DNA from: Streptomyces sp. NBRC 110611
GTDB taxonomy: Bacteria > Actinomycetota > Actinomycetes > Streptomycetales > Streptomycetaceae
DNA length: 64,000 nucleotides
NCBI RefSeq assembly: GCF_001590865.1
Contig: NZ_BBUY01000003.1
Span: 547,061 to 611,060 of the forward strand
Direction: 5' to 3'
The notes beneath the pieces were generated by a model. That model searched no databases. It was given only the letters and a program-made list of their open reading frames with translations, and was not told the origin of the DNA. Within the stretch, counting starts at the first letter, position 1; every line of letters starts with the position of its first letter. Position numbers and translations under genes: made by a program. Below are positions 25,424 to 33,467 of the stretch, piece by piece.

Positions 25424-26314
25424 GTGGCGGATGGTGATGAGCGGGTCGGGGCGTTCTGGCGGGGGTTGGGGCTGCCGGGGCTGATCGATGTGCATACGCA
25501 CTTCATGCCGGAGCGGGTGATGGCGAAGGTCTGGGCGTACTTCGATACGGCCGGGCCGCTGGTGGGCCGGGAATGGCCGATCGCGTACCGCTTCGAGGAG
25601 GCCGGGCGGCTGGCGGTGCTGCGCGGCTTCGGCGTACGGGCGTTCACCTCGATGATCTATCCGCACAAGCCGGGGATGGCCCGGTGGCTGAACGGCTGGG
25701 CGGCCGAATTCGCGGCCCGTACGCCGGACTGTCTGCGGACCGCGACCTTCTATCCGGAGGCCGGTGCCGAGGCGTATGTACGGCACGAACTGGCCGAGGG
25801 GGTACGGGTTTTCAAGGCGCATGTGCAGGTGGGGGCGTACGACCCGGCCGATGTGCGGCTCGATCCGGTGTGGGGGGCCGTCGCGGAGGCCGGTGTGCCG
25901 GTGGTCGTGCACTGCGGGTCGGGGCCCGCGCCCGGGGAGCACACCGGCCCTGAGCCGATCGCACGGGTGCTGGCCCGTCACCCTCGGCTGCGGCTGGTCA
26001 TCGCCCACATGGGCACGCCGGAGTACGCCGAATTCCTGGACCTCGCGCAGCGCTATCCGGGTGTGCACCTTGATACGACGATGGCCTTCACGGACTTCGC
26101 CGAACGGGCCGCACCGTTTCCGAAGGAGGAGCGCGGCCGGCTCGCGGACCTCGGCGGCCGGGTGCTGTTCGGCAGCGACTTTCCGAATATCCCCTATGGG
26201 TACGCCCATGCGCTGGAGGCGCTGGAGCGGTTGGGCATGGGGGAGGAGTGGCTGCGCGGCGTCTGCTACGGGAATGCGGCGCGGCTGTTCGGGGTTGGCC
26301 GGTCCCGGGCGTGA
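25424..26314 (+). CDS. Amidohydrolase family protein (ACMSD/AMDHD-type metal-dependent hydrolase)
   Basis: 296 residues from GTG at 25424 with GGAGGAGGGG upstream. A TIM-barrel amidohydrolase_2 protein: metal-binding DVHTHFMPERV at the N-terminus, His in VVVHCGSG, IAHMGTPEY, and the catalytic Asp in LFGSDFPNIPYGY near the C-terminus. These residues match zinc-dependent decarboxylases/hydrolases of the ACMSD group. Substrate unknown. It follows the DUF2797 gene closely on the same strand. Confidence 0.9.
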   Translation: MADGDERVGAFWRGLGLPGLIDVHTHFMPERVMAKVWAYFDTAGPLVGREWPIAYRFEEAGRLAVLRGFGVRAFTSMIYPHKPGMARWLNGWAAEFAARTPDCLRTATFYPEAGAEAYVRHELAEGVRVFKAHVQVGAYDPADVRLDPVWGAVAEAGVPVVVHCGSGPAPGEHTGPEPIARVLARHPRLRLVIAHMGTPEYAEFLDLAQRYPGVHLDTTMAFTDFAERAAPFPKEERGRLADLGGRVLFGSDFPNIPYGYAHALEALERLGMGEEWLRGVCYGNAARLFGVGRSRA

Positions 26315-26416
26315 TTGTGCAGGTCAGGGCGATTGTCAGTGGTGGGTGCCATGCTTGGGGAGTGGTGATCGACCTGGACCGCGCGGGGGGCGGCCCAGGT
26401 TGTTCGGTAGGGAGGA

Positions 26417-26460
26417 GTTCTCAGGAGATTCACAGGAAGGGGCAAGGGAGTTCTCACGGG
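26417..26460. promoter_or_regulatory. Four 11-bp direct repeats upstream of OmpR-type regulator
   Basis: Consecutive units GTTCTCAGGAG, ATTCACAGGAA, GGGGCAAGGGA, GTTCTCACGGG with exact 11-bp period. This is the geometry of PhoP/OmpR-family direct-repeat operators in streptomycetes (GTTCACC-like half-sites). Ends 20 bases before the ATG at 26481. Likely autoregulation or PhoP-type control. Confidence 0.55.
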
Positions 26461-26480
26461 GGTGGGCCAGAGTCGGCGGT

Positions 26481-26918
26481 ATGACCGTGACCTCTTCGTC
26501 CTCAGTGTCCATAGCGTCCAGCGGTGCGCCGGGCTCGGCCACGTCGTCGTCCAGGGGTGCGTCCGCGCAGCAGTCGGAGCGGTTGCGGCGGGCCGGAGTG
26601 GTGGCCGCGCGGAGCGAAGCGCGGCTGACGGTGGGCGATCTGGTGCTCGACGAGGACAGTCGGGAGGTGTGGCGGGGCGGTCAGGAGATTCATGTGACAG
26701 CCACCGAGTTCGCGCTGCTGCGTTATCTGATGCGCAATCCGCGGCGGGTGCTGAGCAAGACGCAGATCCTCGACCGGGTCTGGAGCTATGACTTCGGGGG
26801 CCAGGCGAACATCGTGGAGCTGTACATCTCGTATCTGCGGCGGAAGATCGACGCGGGGCGGGCACCGATGATTCACACCCGTCGGGGAGCGGGCTATCTG
26901 ATCAAGCCGGCGGAGTAG
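26481..26918 (+). CDS. OmpR-type winged-helix regulator lacking a receiver domain
   Basis: 145 residues from ATG at 26481. The N-terminal ~45 residues are Ser/Ala-rich (SSSSVSIASSGAPGSATSSS) where a receiver of ~120 residues would normally be. The output domain is complete: LTVGDLVLDEDSREVWRGG, the transactivation loop/helix TATEFALLRYLMRNPRRVLS, recognition region KTQILDRVWSYDFGGQANIV and the wing HTRRGAGYLIKP. It closely resembles the output half of canonical Streptomyces response regulators. No histidine kinase is adjacent. It may bind DNA constitutively. Receiver loss is inferred from comparison with family architecture. Confidence 0.85.
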   Translation: MTVTSSSSVSIASSGAPGSATSSSRGASAQQSERLRRAGVVAARSEARLTVGDLVLDEDSREVWRGGQEIHVTATEFALLRYLMRNPRRVLSKTQILDRVWSYDFGGQANIVELYISYLRRKIDAGRAPMIHTRRGAGYLIKPAE

Positions 26919-26937
26919 GCGGGCGGGCCGGGGGAGT

Positions 26938-26970
26938 GCGGGCCCAGCCCCTGTGCAGGGCTGGGCCCGC
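26938..26970. terminator. Bidirectional terminator between convergent genes
   Basis: Perfect 13-bp stem gcgggcccagccc / gggctgggcccgc, loop ctgtgca, between the regulator stop (26918) and the glucanase stop (26976). Confidence 0.85.
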
Positions 26971-26975
26971 GTGGC

Positions 26976-29084
26976 TCAGCTGCGGGGCTTGGGCAGTTCC
27001 AGGTTCATCCGATGGACGTCCTCCCGGTACAGGGTGCCGACCGAGGCGGGCGACAGGTCGACGGTCGAGGCGCGAACAGAGCTGATCCGCCCGGGGAAGT
27101 AGTCACCAGCGGTCCCGGCCCACTTTCCGCGGCCGATGACGAAGGCGCCCTTCGCCTCCCAGGGCTTCTGGGCCAGCTTGACCGGGGCGCCTTGGGGGCG
27201 GCCGTTGACGTACAGGCTGATGGTGTTCGTGGCGGCGCTGTAGACACCGGCCAGATGGGTCCACTCGGTGCCGGCGGGTGCCGTCGAGAGGACACCTGCG
27301 TTTCCTTGCGGGGAGGCGGAGTCCTCGCTCATCCGCTTGAACGCCCACTTCTTCGCCGTGGCGTCGTACTGGAGGTGGAAGCCGCTGGTCTGTTTGCCGT
27401 CCTGGCTGACGAGGGTCCGGTTCCAGGGCTGGTCGACGGAGTCCAGCTTCACCCACGCCGACACGGTGAAGTTATCGGAGGTGTTCACCACCGGCTTGTC
27501 CGCGGAGCAGGATCCGCTGGTGCCGTCAAAGCGGGCGGAGACGCCCCTGACGGTGTCATCCGTCCAGTCGGCACCGTTGGTGCACGTCAGAGTCAGATCG
27601 TGGGTCGTGCTGTTGGCGTTCCGCGCGGTCATCGGCTCGGTGGAGGGCTTGTCGAGGTCGGCCGGGTCCATGAGCCGGTCATGCAGCGGCCATTCGGCGG
27701 ACACCGGAAGCGTCCAGACCTCCGCGGGCGTGTCGATGCACTGGTAGATCTCCAGGCGGGCCGACTCCGCTGTGGAGGCGTGGGAGATGTGCAGGCATTT
27801 ACCGGAGTTGGGGTTGCGCAGTTTGCCGTCCTTCTGGGCGACCCACTGCTGCGCGCCGGAACCGTTGCACTCATAGAGTTGTACCGGTGTGCCGTCGGTG
27901 GTGCCCGAAGTCCGGACGTCCAGGCACTTGTCCGCCCCGAGCGCACTGCGCACCGTGCCGTCCGTCTTCACACTCCAGCGCTGCGCCGGATTGTTCTTGC
28001 AGTTGAGAGTCTGCAACGGGGTGCTGTTGGCGGTGGAGGCGCCGACGACGTCGATGCACTTGTCCCCCGCGTACGGGCTGCGGATGGTGCCGGTGGCTTC
28101 CACCAGAGGCCGCTTGGGCTGGTAGAGCCGCACATAGTCCACGTACATCTTCTGCGGGAAAGATGTCTCGGGGGGCGGGTCCTTGGGCCACCCGCCGCCG
28201 ACGGCGAGGTTCAGAACCACATAGAACGGTCGGTCGAATACCCAACTGCCCTGTGGCACATCGGCTTTGCGCTGTTCGTGGATCAGCATGCCGTCCACGG
28301 AGAAGGTGACGCGATCCGGGAACCAGTCCATCGCGTAGACGTGGAATTCTTCGGAAAGCTGCTTGTTGGTCAGTTTCTGGAATTTGTTCTTGCTGCCGTT
28401 GCCCCAGTGGTGGCTGAAGCGAGCATCGCCGGACTGCGAGTCGACAAGCCTGTTGGGCCCGATCAGGCCGCTGCACACCAGGCATTCGGGCTTGGCGACG
28501 GACTCCAGGATGTCCATCTCGCCGCCGTTGGGCCACCCCTGGCTGGTGCCGAGTGCCCAGAAGGCCGGCAGCAGGCCTTTTCCGCCGGGCAGTTTGATAC
28601 GCGATTCGATACGGCCGTACCGGGACTGGGCGAAGGGGGCGTTCTGCGTGGTGATGCGGGCGGAGGTGTAGTCGCAGTCGGCTTCTTTGCGCTGTGCCGG
28701 ATCCGGATTGTCGGCCTGTGCCCGGCCAGGGTTGTCCTCGCGTACGTATGCGCACTTGAGGCCTTTGGACCCGCGCCGGGCGGTGATGACGAGGTTGTCA
28801 CCGTCCGTCTGAGCGTTGTCCGCGTCCTTGGTGTAGTACTGCAGTTCCTTGTTGCCGGAGTTGTAATTTCCTGCGTTGCCGACCTCATAGGTCCACGCGT
28901 CGCCGGGCTGGTGCGGGGCACCGTTGAATTCGTCGGCCCAGGCGAGCTCCCACTGCTGGGAATCCGCCTGTCCGGGGAGCGCGGCAGCGGGGGACGCGGG
29001 AAGAGCGAGGAGGCCTGCGCAGAGCGATGCCGTAAGGGCGGCTCCTGATATGCCACGCAGGATTCTTCGACGGGTGCTTCTCAT
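26976..29084 (-). CDS. Secreted GH16 endo-beta-glucanase with ricin-type lectin and LamG-like domains
   Basis: 702 residues. The signal peptide has a twin-arginine-like RRRILRG followed by a hydrophobic core and SPAAA cleavage region. Residues ~45-300 are a GH16 catalytic domain with the nucleophile/acid-base motif GEMDILES (~185-192), typical of laminarinase/beta-1,3-1,4-glucanase. Residues ~305-440 form a beta-trefoil (CBM13) with QW-type repeats (PAQRWSV, AQQWVAQ, AEVWTL). The C-terminal ~200 residues are a concanavalin-like LamG/pentraxin domain (NFTVSAWVKLDS...HLAGVYSAATNTISLYVNG). It degrades extracellular beta-glucans. The triple architecture is less common than GH16 plus CBM13. Confidence 0.92.
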   Translation of the reverse strand: MRSTRRRILRGISGAALTASLCAGLLALPASPAAALPGQADSQQWELAWADEFNGAPHQPGDAWTYEVGNAGNYNSGNKELQYYTKDADNAQTDGDNLVITARRGSKGLKCAYVREDNPGRAQADNPDPAQRKEADCDYTSARITTQNAPFAQSRYGRIESRIKLPGGKGLLPAFWALGTSQGWPNGGEMDILESVAKPECLVCSGLIGPNRLVDSQSGDARFSHHWGNGSKNKFQKLTNKQLSEEFHVYAMDWFPDRVTFSVDGMLIHEQRKADVPQGSWVFDRPFYVVLNLAVGGGWPKDPPPETSFPQKMYVDYVRLYQPKRPLVEATGTIRSPYAGDKCIDVVGASTANSTPLQTLNCKNNPAQRWSVKTDGTVRSALGADKCLDVRTSGTTDGTPVQLYECNGSGAQQWVAQKDGKLRNPNSGKCLHISHASTAESARLEIYQCIDTPAEVWTLPVSAEWPLHDRLMDPADLDKPSTEPMTARNANSTTHDLTLTCTNGADWTDDTVRGVSARFDGTSGSCSADKPVVNTSDNFTVSAWVKLDSVDQPWNRTLVSQDGKQTSGFHLQYDATAKKWAFKRMSEDSASPQGNAGVLSTAPAGTEWTHLAGVYSAATNTISLYVNGRPQGAPVKLAQKPWEAKGAFVIGRGKWAGTAGDYFPGRISSVRASTVDLSPASVGTLYREDVHRMNLELPKPRS

Positions 29085-29171
29085 TCCGGCATTTTCCCTT
29101 ATTCACACTTTGTGCCCGTATGGGGGGTGTCGACCTCAGTTCTCGGTGGCTGCCGCGATGGTTGGGGGCGA

Positions 29172-29233
29172 CCCTCGCTCCTCCGGCCCCTCGCTCCTCC
29201 GGCCCCTCACTCCTCCGGCCCTCACCCCTCCGG
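29172..29233. repeat. 16-bp tandem repeat, about four copies
   Basis: Unit ccctcgctcctccggc: two exact copies, then one with a single change and one shortened, in the divergent gap between the glucanase and the MFS exporter. Confidence 0.8.
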
Positions 29234-29243
29234 AGAAAAGAGA

Positions 29244-29276
29244 TGTACGGCGTATAACTCACGCTGTACGGTGTAT
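29244..29276. promoter_or_regulatory. Paired direct repeats upstream of MFS exporter
   Basis: TGTACGGCGTAT (29244-29255) and TGTACGGTGTAT (29265-29276) are spaced 21 bp start to start (two helical turns). TATAAC at about 29253-29258 could be a -10 element. Probable binding site of the TetR protein encoded after the exporter. Confidence 0.5.
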
Positions 29277-29307
29277 GGCATCCGCTCGCACCGTACAGGG
29301 AGCCCGT

Positions 29308-30870
29308 ATGACCGCCGTGGCCTCCGACGCCACTCCCACCCCCTCGTCCACCTCCACCCCCACATCCACCCCCACTCTCCAGCCGCCGGGCCGGCACGCC
29401 GCCCGTTGGCTGATCCTGGCCGTCATCTGCGTCGCGCAGCTGACCGTCGTCCTCGACAACACCGTCCTCAACGTCGCCATCCCCTCCCTCACCACTGAGC
29501 TGGGCGCGACCACCGCCGACGTCCAGTGGATGATCAACGCCTATTCGCTGGTCCAGTCCGGTCTGCTGCTCACCGCGGGCAACTCCGCCGACCGTTACGG
29601 CCGCAAGAAGATGCTCGCCGTCGGTCTGGTGCTCTTCGGGCTCGCCTCGCTCGGCGCCGCCCTCGCCCAGTCCCCCGGTCAGCTGATCGCCGCCCGCGCC
29701 GGTATGGGCGTCGGCGGTGCGCTGCTGGTCACCACCACCCTCGCCGTCGTCATGCAGATCTTCGACGACGCGGAGCGCCCCCGGGCCATCGCGATCTGGA
29801 GCTCGGTCAACTCGCTCGGCTTCGCCGCCGGACCGCTGATCGGCGGCGCGCTGCTGGACCACTTCTGGTGGGGTTCGCTGTTCCTGGTCAACATCCCCGT
29901 CGCCGTCATAGCGCTGGCGTCCGTCGTCACCCTCGTCCCGGAGTCCAAGAGCCGAGAGGGTGAGCGCCCGGACCTGCTGGGCGCCCTGCTCTCCATGATC
30001 GGTATGGGTGCGGTGGTCTTCGCGATCATCTCCGGACCGCACGCCGGCTGGTGGTCCGGACGGGTGGTGATCTCCGCCGCCGTCGGGATCGCGGCGCTCG
30101 CCCTCTTCGCGGGGTGGGAGCTGCATGTCCCGCACCCCATGCTGGACATGCACTTCTTCCGGAACCGCCGCTTCATCGGCGCGGTCTCCGGCGGCATCCT
30201 CGTCGCCTTCGGGATGGGCGGCTCGATGTTCCTGCTCACCCAGCACCTCCAGCTGGTGCTCGGTTACGGCCCGCTGGACGCCGGTCTGCGGATGGCGCCG
30301 CTCGCGGTGACGGTCATCCTGATCAATTTCACCGGCCTGAGCGCCCGCCTGATGCCCAAGCTGGGCACCCCGGGAATGATCGTCACGGGGATGTCGCTGC
30401 TCGCGGCCGGTCTCGCGGCCATAGCGCTGCTCGGCGGCCACAGCTACGGCGGCATGCTGTCCGGCCTGATCGTGATGGGCGTCGGCGTCGCGCTCGCCAT
30501 GCCGACCATGGCCAACGCCATCATGTCCGCGATCCCGCCGGCCAAGGCGGGCGTGGGCGCCGGCGTCAACGGCACGCTGATGGAGTTCGGCCAGGGCCTC
30601 GGGGTCGCCGTCCTCGGTGCGGTCCTCAACTCCCGCTTCGTGGCCCTGCTTCCGCTGGTCGCCGCGGGCGCCGGGTCACTGCCCGCGGCGCTCGGCAGGA
30701 CCCGTACGGACGCCGAACGGACGGCCGTACAGGATGCCTTCGCCTCCGGCATCGGCACCAGCCAGCTGGTCGGCGCGGCCGCGGTGTTCCTCGGCGGGCT
30801 GCTCGCCGCCGTACTGCTGCGCCGGGCCGAGCGCGCGGGCCAGGAACCAGCGGCCGCCGGAGCGCAATAG
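29308..30870 (+). CDS. DHA2-type (14-TMS) MFS drug/proton exporter
   Basis: 520 residues from ATG at 29308 (AGGGAG five bases upstream). After a Thr/Pro/Ser-rich cytoplasmic N-terminus, ~14 hydrophobic segments follow. DHA2 motifs: VVLDNTVLNVAIPSL in TM1, loop 2-3 motif GNSADRYGRKKML, and motif C GFAAGPLIGGALL in TM5. This EmrB/QacA group exports hydrophobic compounds using the proton gradient. The tetR gene 92 bases downstream, with a large inverted repeat between them, indicates a drug-responsive exporter/repressor unit. Confidence 0.92.
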   Translation: MTAVASDATPTPSSTSTPTSTPTLQPPGRHAARWLILAVICVAQLTVVLDNTVLNVAIPSLTTELGATTADVQWMINAYSLVQSGLLLTAGNSADRYGRKKMLAVGLVLFGLASLGAALAQSPGQLIAARAGMGVGGALLVTTTLAVVMQIFDDAERPRAIAIWSSVNSLGFAAGPLIGGALLDHFWWGSLFLVNIPVAVIALASVVTLVPESKSREGERPDLLGALLSMIGMGAVVFAIISGPHAGWWSGRVVISAAVGIAALALFAGWELHVPHPMLDMHFFRNRRFIGAVSGGILVAFGMGGSMFLLTQHLQLVLGYGPLDAGLRMAPLAVTVILINFTGLSARLMPKLGTPGMIVTGMSLLAAGLAAIALLGGHSYGGMLSGLIVMGVGVALAMPTMANAIMSAIPPAKAGVGAGVNGTLMEFGQGLGVAVLGAVLNSRFVALLPLVAAGAGSLPAALGRTRTDAERTAVQDAFASGIGTSQLVGAAAVFLGGLLAAVLLRRAERAGQEPAAAGAQ

Positions 30871-30910
30871 CATCGACGCTGTACGTGATCGCGACCGCCA
30901 TCGAGAACAT

Positions 30911-30948
30911 CCCGTACGGACCGGACAACCCGGAGCGGTCCGTACGGG
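30911..30948. promoter_or_regulatory. Perfect 13-bp inverted repeat before tetR
   Basis: cccgtacggaccg (30911-30923) and cggtccgtacggg (30936-30948) with a 12-base loop, just upstream of the ribosome binding site for ATG 30963. It could be a TetR operator or an attenuating hairpin between exporter and repressor genes. Confidence 0.65.
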
Positions 30949-30962
30949 CAGGAAGGGGCCCC

Positions 30963-31820
30963 ATGGCAGCGACGGACGGGCGCGTCGGAAAGCGGCCGCA
31001 CAGCGTCTGGCTGACCGAGCGGCCCCCACTGAAGCGGAAGGCGGACCAGCCGGCCGGACTCGACCTCGACAAGATTGTCGCGGCGACGGTCCGGCTGCTG
31101 GACGCCGAGGGCCTGGCGAAGTTCTCGATGCGCCGGCTCGCCGCGGAGCTGGGTGTCACCGCGATGTCCGTCTACTGGTACGTCGACACCAAGGACGACC
31201 TGCTGGAGCTCGCCCTGGACAGTGTCATGGCCGAGATCCGACTGCCGGACGAGCCCGGCACGGGCACTGGCACTAGCACTGGCACCGGCACTAGCCCCGG
31301 CCCCGGCACCGGCACCGGCACTGGCACCGGAACCGGCGGGGGCGCGAGCGGGGACTGGCGCGACCATCTGCGGGCCCTGGCCCACGAGTACCGGGCGCTG
31401 CTGACCGGCCACCCCTGGGTGGCGCGGCTGATGGGCACGTACATCAACATCGGCCCGCACTCCCTCGCCTTCTCCAACGCCAGTGTGCGGGTGATGAGGG
31501 AGAGCGGGCTGTCGCTGGAGCAGATCACCGGCGGGCTGTCCGCCGTCTTCCAGTTCGTCTACGGCTTCGCCACCGTCGAGGGCCTGTTCAACGCCCGCTG
31601 CGCGGAGGCCGGGATGCCGGTCGACGAGTACCACCAGCAGGTGATGTCCGCCGTCCGGGGCCGCCCGGAGTTCGCCGAAACGGTGGAGAACACCACGCAG
31701 GTCATGGAGGCCCGCGGCGGCCGGACCATCGCGGAGATGCGCGACCGGGACTTCACCTTCGCCCTCGACCTCCAGATCGCGGGCATCGAGGCGATGCAGT
31801 CCCACGCGGCGGGGCGCTAG
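30963..31820 (+). CDS. TetR family repressor (TetR_C type) with Gly-Thr repeat insertion
   Basis: 285 residues from ATG at 30963 (GGAAGGGG upstream). The HTH sits at ~35-80 (LDLDKIVAATVRLLDAEGL, FSMRRLAAELGVTAMSVYWYV) and resembles tetracycline-repressor-type regulators. Between helices 4-5 of the ligand domain a ~29-residue (GT)n/(GS)n stretch is inserted, encoded by a 6-bp repeat (ggcact/ggcacc) at about 31257-31341. The rest (DHLRALAHEYRALLTGHPWVARLMG) is family-typical. Presumed repressor of the upstream MFS gene. Confidence 0.9.
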   Translation: MAATDGRVGKRPHSVWLTERPPLKRKADQPAGLDLDKIVAATVRLLDAEGLAKFSMRRLAAELGVTAMSVYWYVDTKDDLLELALDSVMAEIRLPDEPGTGTGTSTGTGTSPGPGTGTGTGTGTGGGASGDWRDHLRALAHEYRALLTGHPWVARLMGTYINIGPHSLAFSNASVRVMRESGLSLEQITGGLSAVFQFVYGFATVEGLFNARCAEAGMPVDEYHQQVMSAVRGRPEFAETVENTTQVMEARGGRTIAEMRDRDFTFALDLQIAGIEAMQSHAAGR

Positions 31821-31838
31821 CGGTGTGCTGGCGGCGCG

Positions 31839-32000
31839 CTAGTCGACAGGCCCGGGCCTGTCGTCCTCGGGGCGGTCGGCCCAGGCCACGCCTTGCCAGT
31901 CCACATGGTCCCCGTCCCGGTGCTCGGTACGCACGCAGGGGCGGGGATTGTTGCACTCTTCGGGACGGGTGGCCCCGCACAGCTGAGGCGGCGCCGGCAT
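31839..32000 (-). CDS. Small 53-residue Cys-containing protein, function unknown
   Basis: A short frame read by hand: MPAPPQLCGATRPEECNN, continuing through CVRTEHRDGDHVDWQGVAW to an acidic end. Three cysteines (LCG, ECN, PCV) and one Asp/His-rich stretch suggest a small metal- or redox-binding fold. Its ATG lies one base after the stop of the preceding gene (TGATATG), so it is the third gene of a coupled operon. No family recognised. Confidence 0.7.
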   Translation of the reverse strand: MPAPPQLCGATRPEECNNPRPCVRTEHRDGDHVDWQGVAWADRPEDDRPGPVD

Positions 32001-32001
32001 A

Positions 32002-32259
32002 TCAGGCCGCCGCCGATCGCATGGTGAGCAGTACGTAGGGACGTACTCCGGTGACGGTGTCCGTGAAGGGTTCGTCGGCCGCCGCGTCCCGGGCGTACGG
32101 GCTCTTGTGCGTCGGCAGACCTGTACGACGGCGAGGCCGCGGTAGCGGACCGGAGGTCGTCGCGGGGGACGTGGCGCAGTGCCGCCCGGTCGCCGGGAAC
32201 AGCCGCTCGGCCCAGCGGACCAGAACGCTCCGGACCCGGCCAGGTTGCGGAGGTCTCAC
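32002..32259 (-). CDS. Small basic protein, function unknown
   Basis: 85 residues starting at a GTG that overlaps the stop of the upstream gene (GTGA). Arg/Pro-rich N-terminus (MRPPQPGRVRSVLVRWAERL) and a conserved-looking LPTHKSPYARDAAADEPF followed by VRPYVL. Proteins with this THKSPYAR...PVRPYVL pattern occur beside Scr1/DUF397 loci in Streptomyces as I recall; no function is known. Middle gene of a three-gene operon divergent from the Scr1-type regulator. Confidence 0.75.
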   Translation of the reverse strand: MRPPQPGRVRSVLVRWAERLFPATGRHCATSPATTSGPLPRPRRRTGLPTHKSPYARDAAADEPFTDTVTGVRPYVLLTMRSAAA

Positions 32260-32453
32260 GTGTCCTTACCTTCCGATGGCTGTGCCGTCTGGAATGTCGC
32301 GACAGGGACGTCGTCATGGCGGGGGTGACGCCGGAGCAGCACCCGGTGGTCGACGGCTCTTGAGTGGTCGCCGATGTGGAGGGCACGTTCCAACTCCACT
32401 TTGAGCCAGGCGCACTCGGCGCACTCGGGGGCGCCCTCTTCCTGCTCAGCCAT
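32256..32453 (-). CDS. Small acidic Cys-containing protein, function unknown
   Basis: 65 residues from ATG at 32453 with GAGGAG five bases upstream. MAEQEEGAPECAECAWLKVE carries a CxxC pair, followed by LERALHIGDHSRAVDHRVLLRRH. The Cys pair and later His residues suggest a possible zinc site. First gene of the operon, with promoter in the 174-base gap shared with the Scr1-type gene. Confidence 0.78.
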   Translation of the reverse strand: MAEQEEGAPECAECAWLKVELERALHIGDHSRAVDHRVLLRRHPRHDDVPVATFQTAQPSEGKDT

Positions 32454-32627
32454 CCGAACTCCTCACTGAATGTGGCCGATTGGTCACAAGGATGCAGTAA
32501 GGGTCGGTAGCGTGGCGGATATTCGGCGCCCGATCAGAGGGTTGAGTAGCTGGGCATATGCCTCGCTGGCTGACCTGCGGGAAAGCCGACTCGCTGTACA
32601 TGATCAGCCATGTGGTCAGGGGGAGTG

Positions 32628-33467
32628 ATGGGCGAACAAGGAGAGGTCACTGGCGGCGAGGTTTCGGACCCTCGACGACGCTTCGCCGAGGAGTGCCAGA
32701 GCGCGCGAGAGCTCTACCCGGAACGAAAGCTGAATCAGGACCAGCTGGCCCGCAAGCTCCGGACGTCGCGGTCCACGATCAGCCGTGTGGAGACGTGCCG
32801 TGGCCCGATTCCGCCGGACCTGCCGCCGCTCTTGGACCAGGTGTTCTCGACGGACGGGCTGTTCAAGCGGCTGTACGAGGAGATCGTGGCGCAGTCTTTC
32901 CCGGCGCAGTACCGACGCGGGGTGGCGTTGGAGCGCGAGGCAATAGTCGTACGACAGTGGTCCCCGACGGTCGTGCCCGGCCTCCTCCAAACCGCGGACT
33001 ACGCCCGAACCCTGCTTCGGGGTGGGGCACCGCGAGCCAGTGAGGAGGAGATCAAAGCCTCGGTCGCCGCCCGGATGGCTCGGCAGGACATTTTGAAGGG
33101 GGAAGCCCCTCCCGATGTGCACCTCGTGCTCTGTGAGTCCGTAATCCGGCGACAGATCGGCAGCCGCGACATCATGCGTGGGCAACTCGCCGCGCTGTTG
33201 ACCCAGGGCGCCAAAGCCACTGTCCGGATTCAGGTTCTGCCGTTGGATGCAGAGGCGCATCTGTTCGTTGATGACGGGGCCAGGTTCCTCACAGGGCCAC
33301 ATCATCTGACGGTTGTCTGCGTCGAGGGGTACCGCACGGTGGCGATTATTGACGACCCGGAGCATGTGCGGGAAGCACTGCGTGCCTACGATGGACTGAC
33401 AGGGGAGGCGCTTTCACCCCGGGAGAGCGCGCGCCTGATCAGGGGACAGATGGAGGCACTGACGTGA
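32628..33467 (+). CDS. Scr1-family XRE transcriptional regulator (HTH plus DUF5753)
   Basis: 279 residues from ATG at 32628 (GGGGGAG upstream). An N-terminal XRE helix-turn-helix (LNQDQLARKLRTSRSTISRVET) is followed by the Scr1/DUF5753 domain (VVRQWSPTVVPGLLQTADYARTLL, VHLVLCESVIRRQIGS, LTVVCVEGYRTVAIIDDPE). Paired downstream with a DUF397 gene by GTGA overlap. Such pairs (Scr1-Scr2, WhiJ-type loci) affect antibiotic production and development in streptomycetes; the DUF397 partner is thought to antagonise the HTH protein. Confidence 0.92.
   Translation: MGEQGEVTGGEVSDPRRRFAEECQSARELYPERKLNQDQLARKLRTSRSTISRVETCRGPIPPDLPPLLDQVFSTDGLFKRLYEEIVAQSFPAQYRRGVALEREAIVVRQWSPTVVPGLLQTADYARTLLRGGAPRASEEEIKASVAARMARQDILKGEAPPDVHLVLCESVIRRQIGSRDIMRGQLAALLTQGAKATVRIQVLPLDAEAHLFVDDGARFLTGPHHLTVVCVEGYRTVAIIDDPEHVREALRAYDGLTGEALSPRESARLIRGQMEALT

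Noticed and set aside
24124-25437. 437-codon frame overlapping the DUF2797 gene
   Set aside because: Gly/Arg/Ala-rich shadow; the DUF2797 frame has the conserved cysteine set and GVYLAYFGPG motif.
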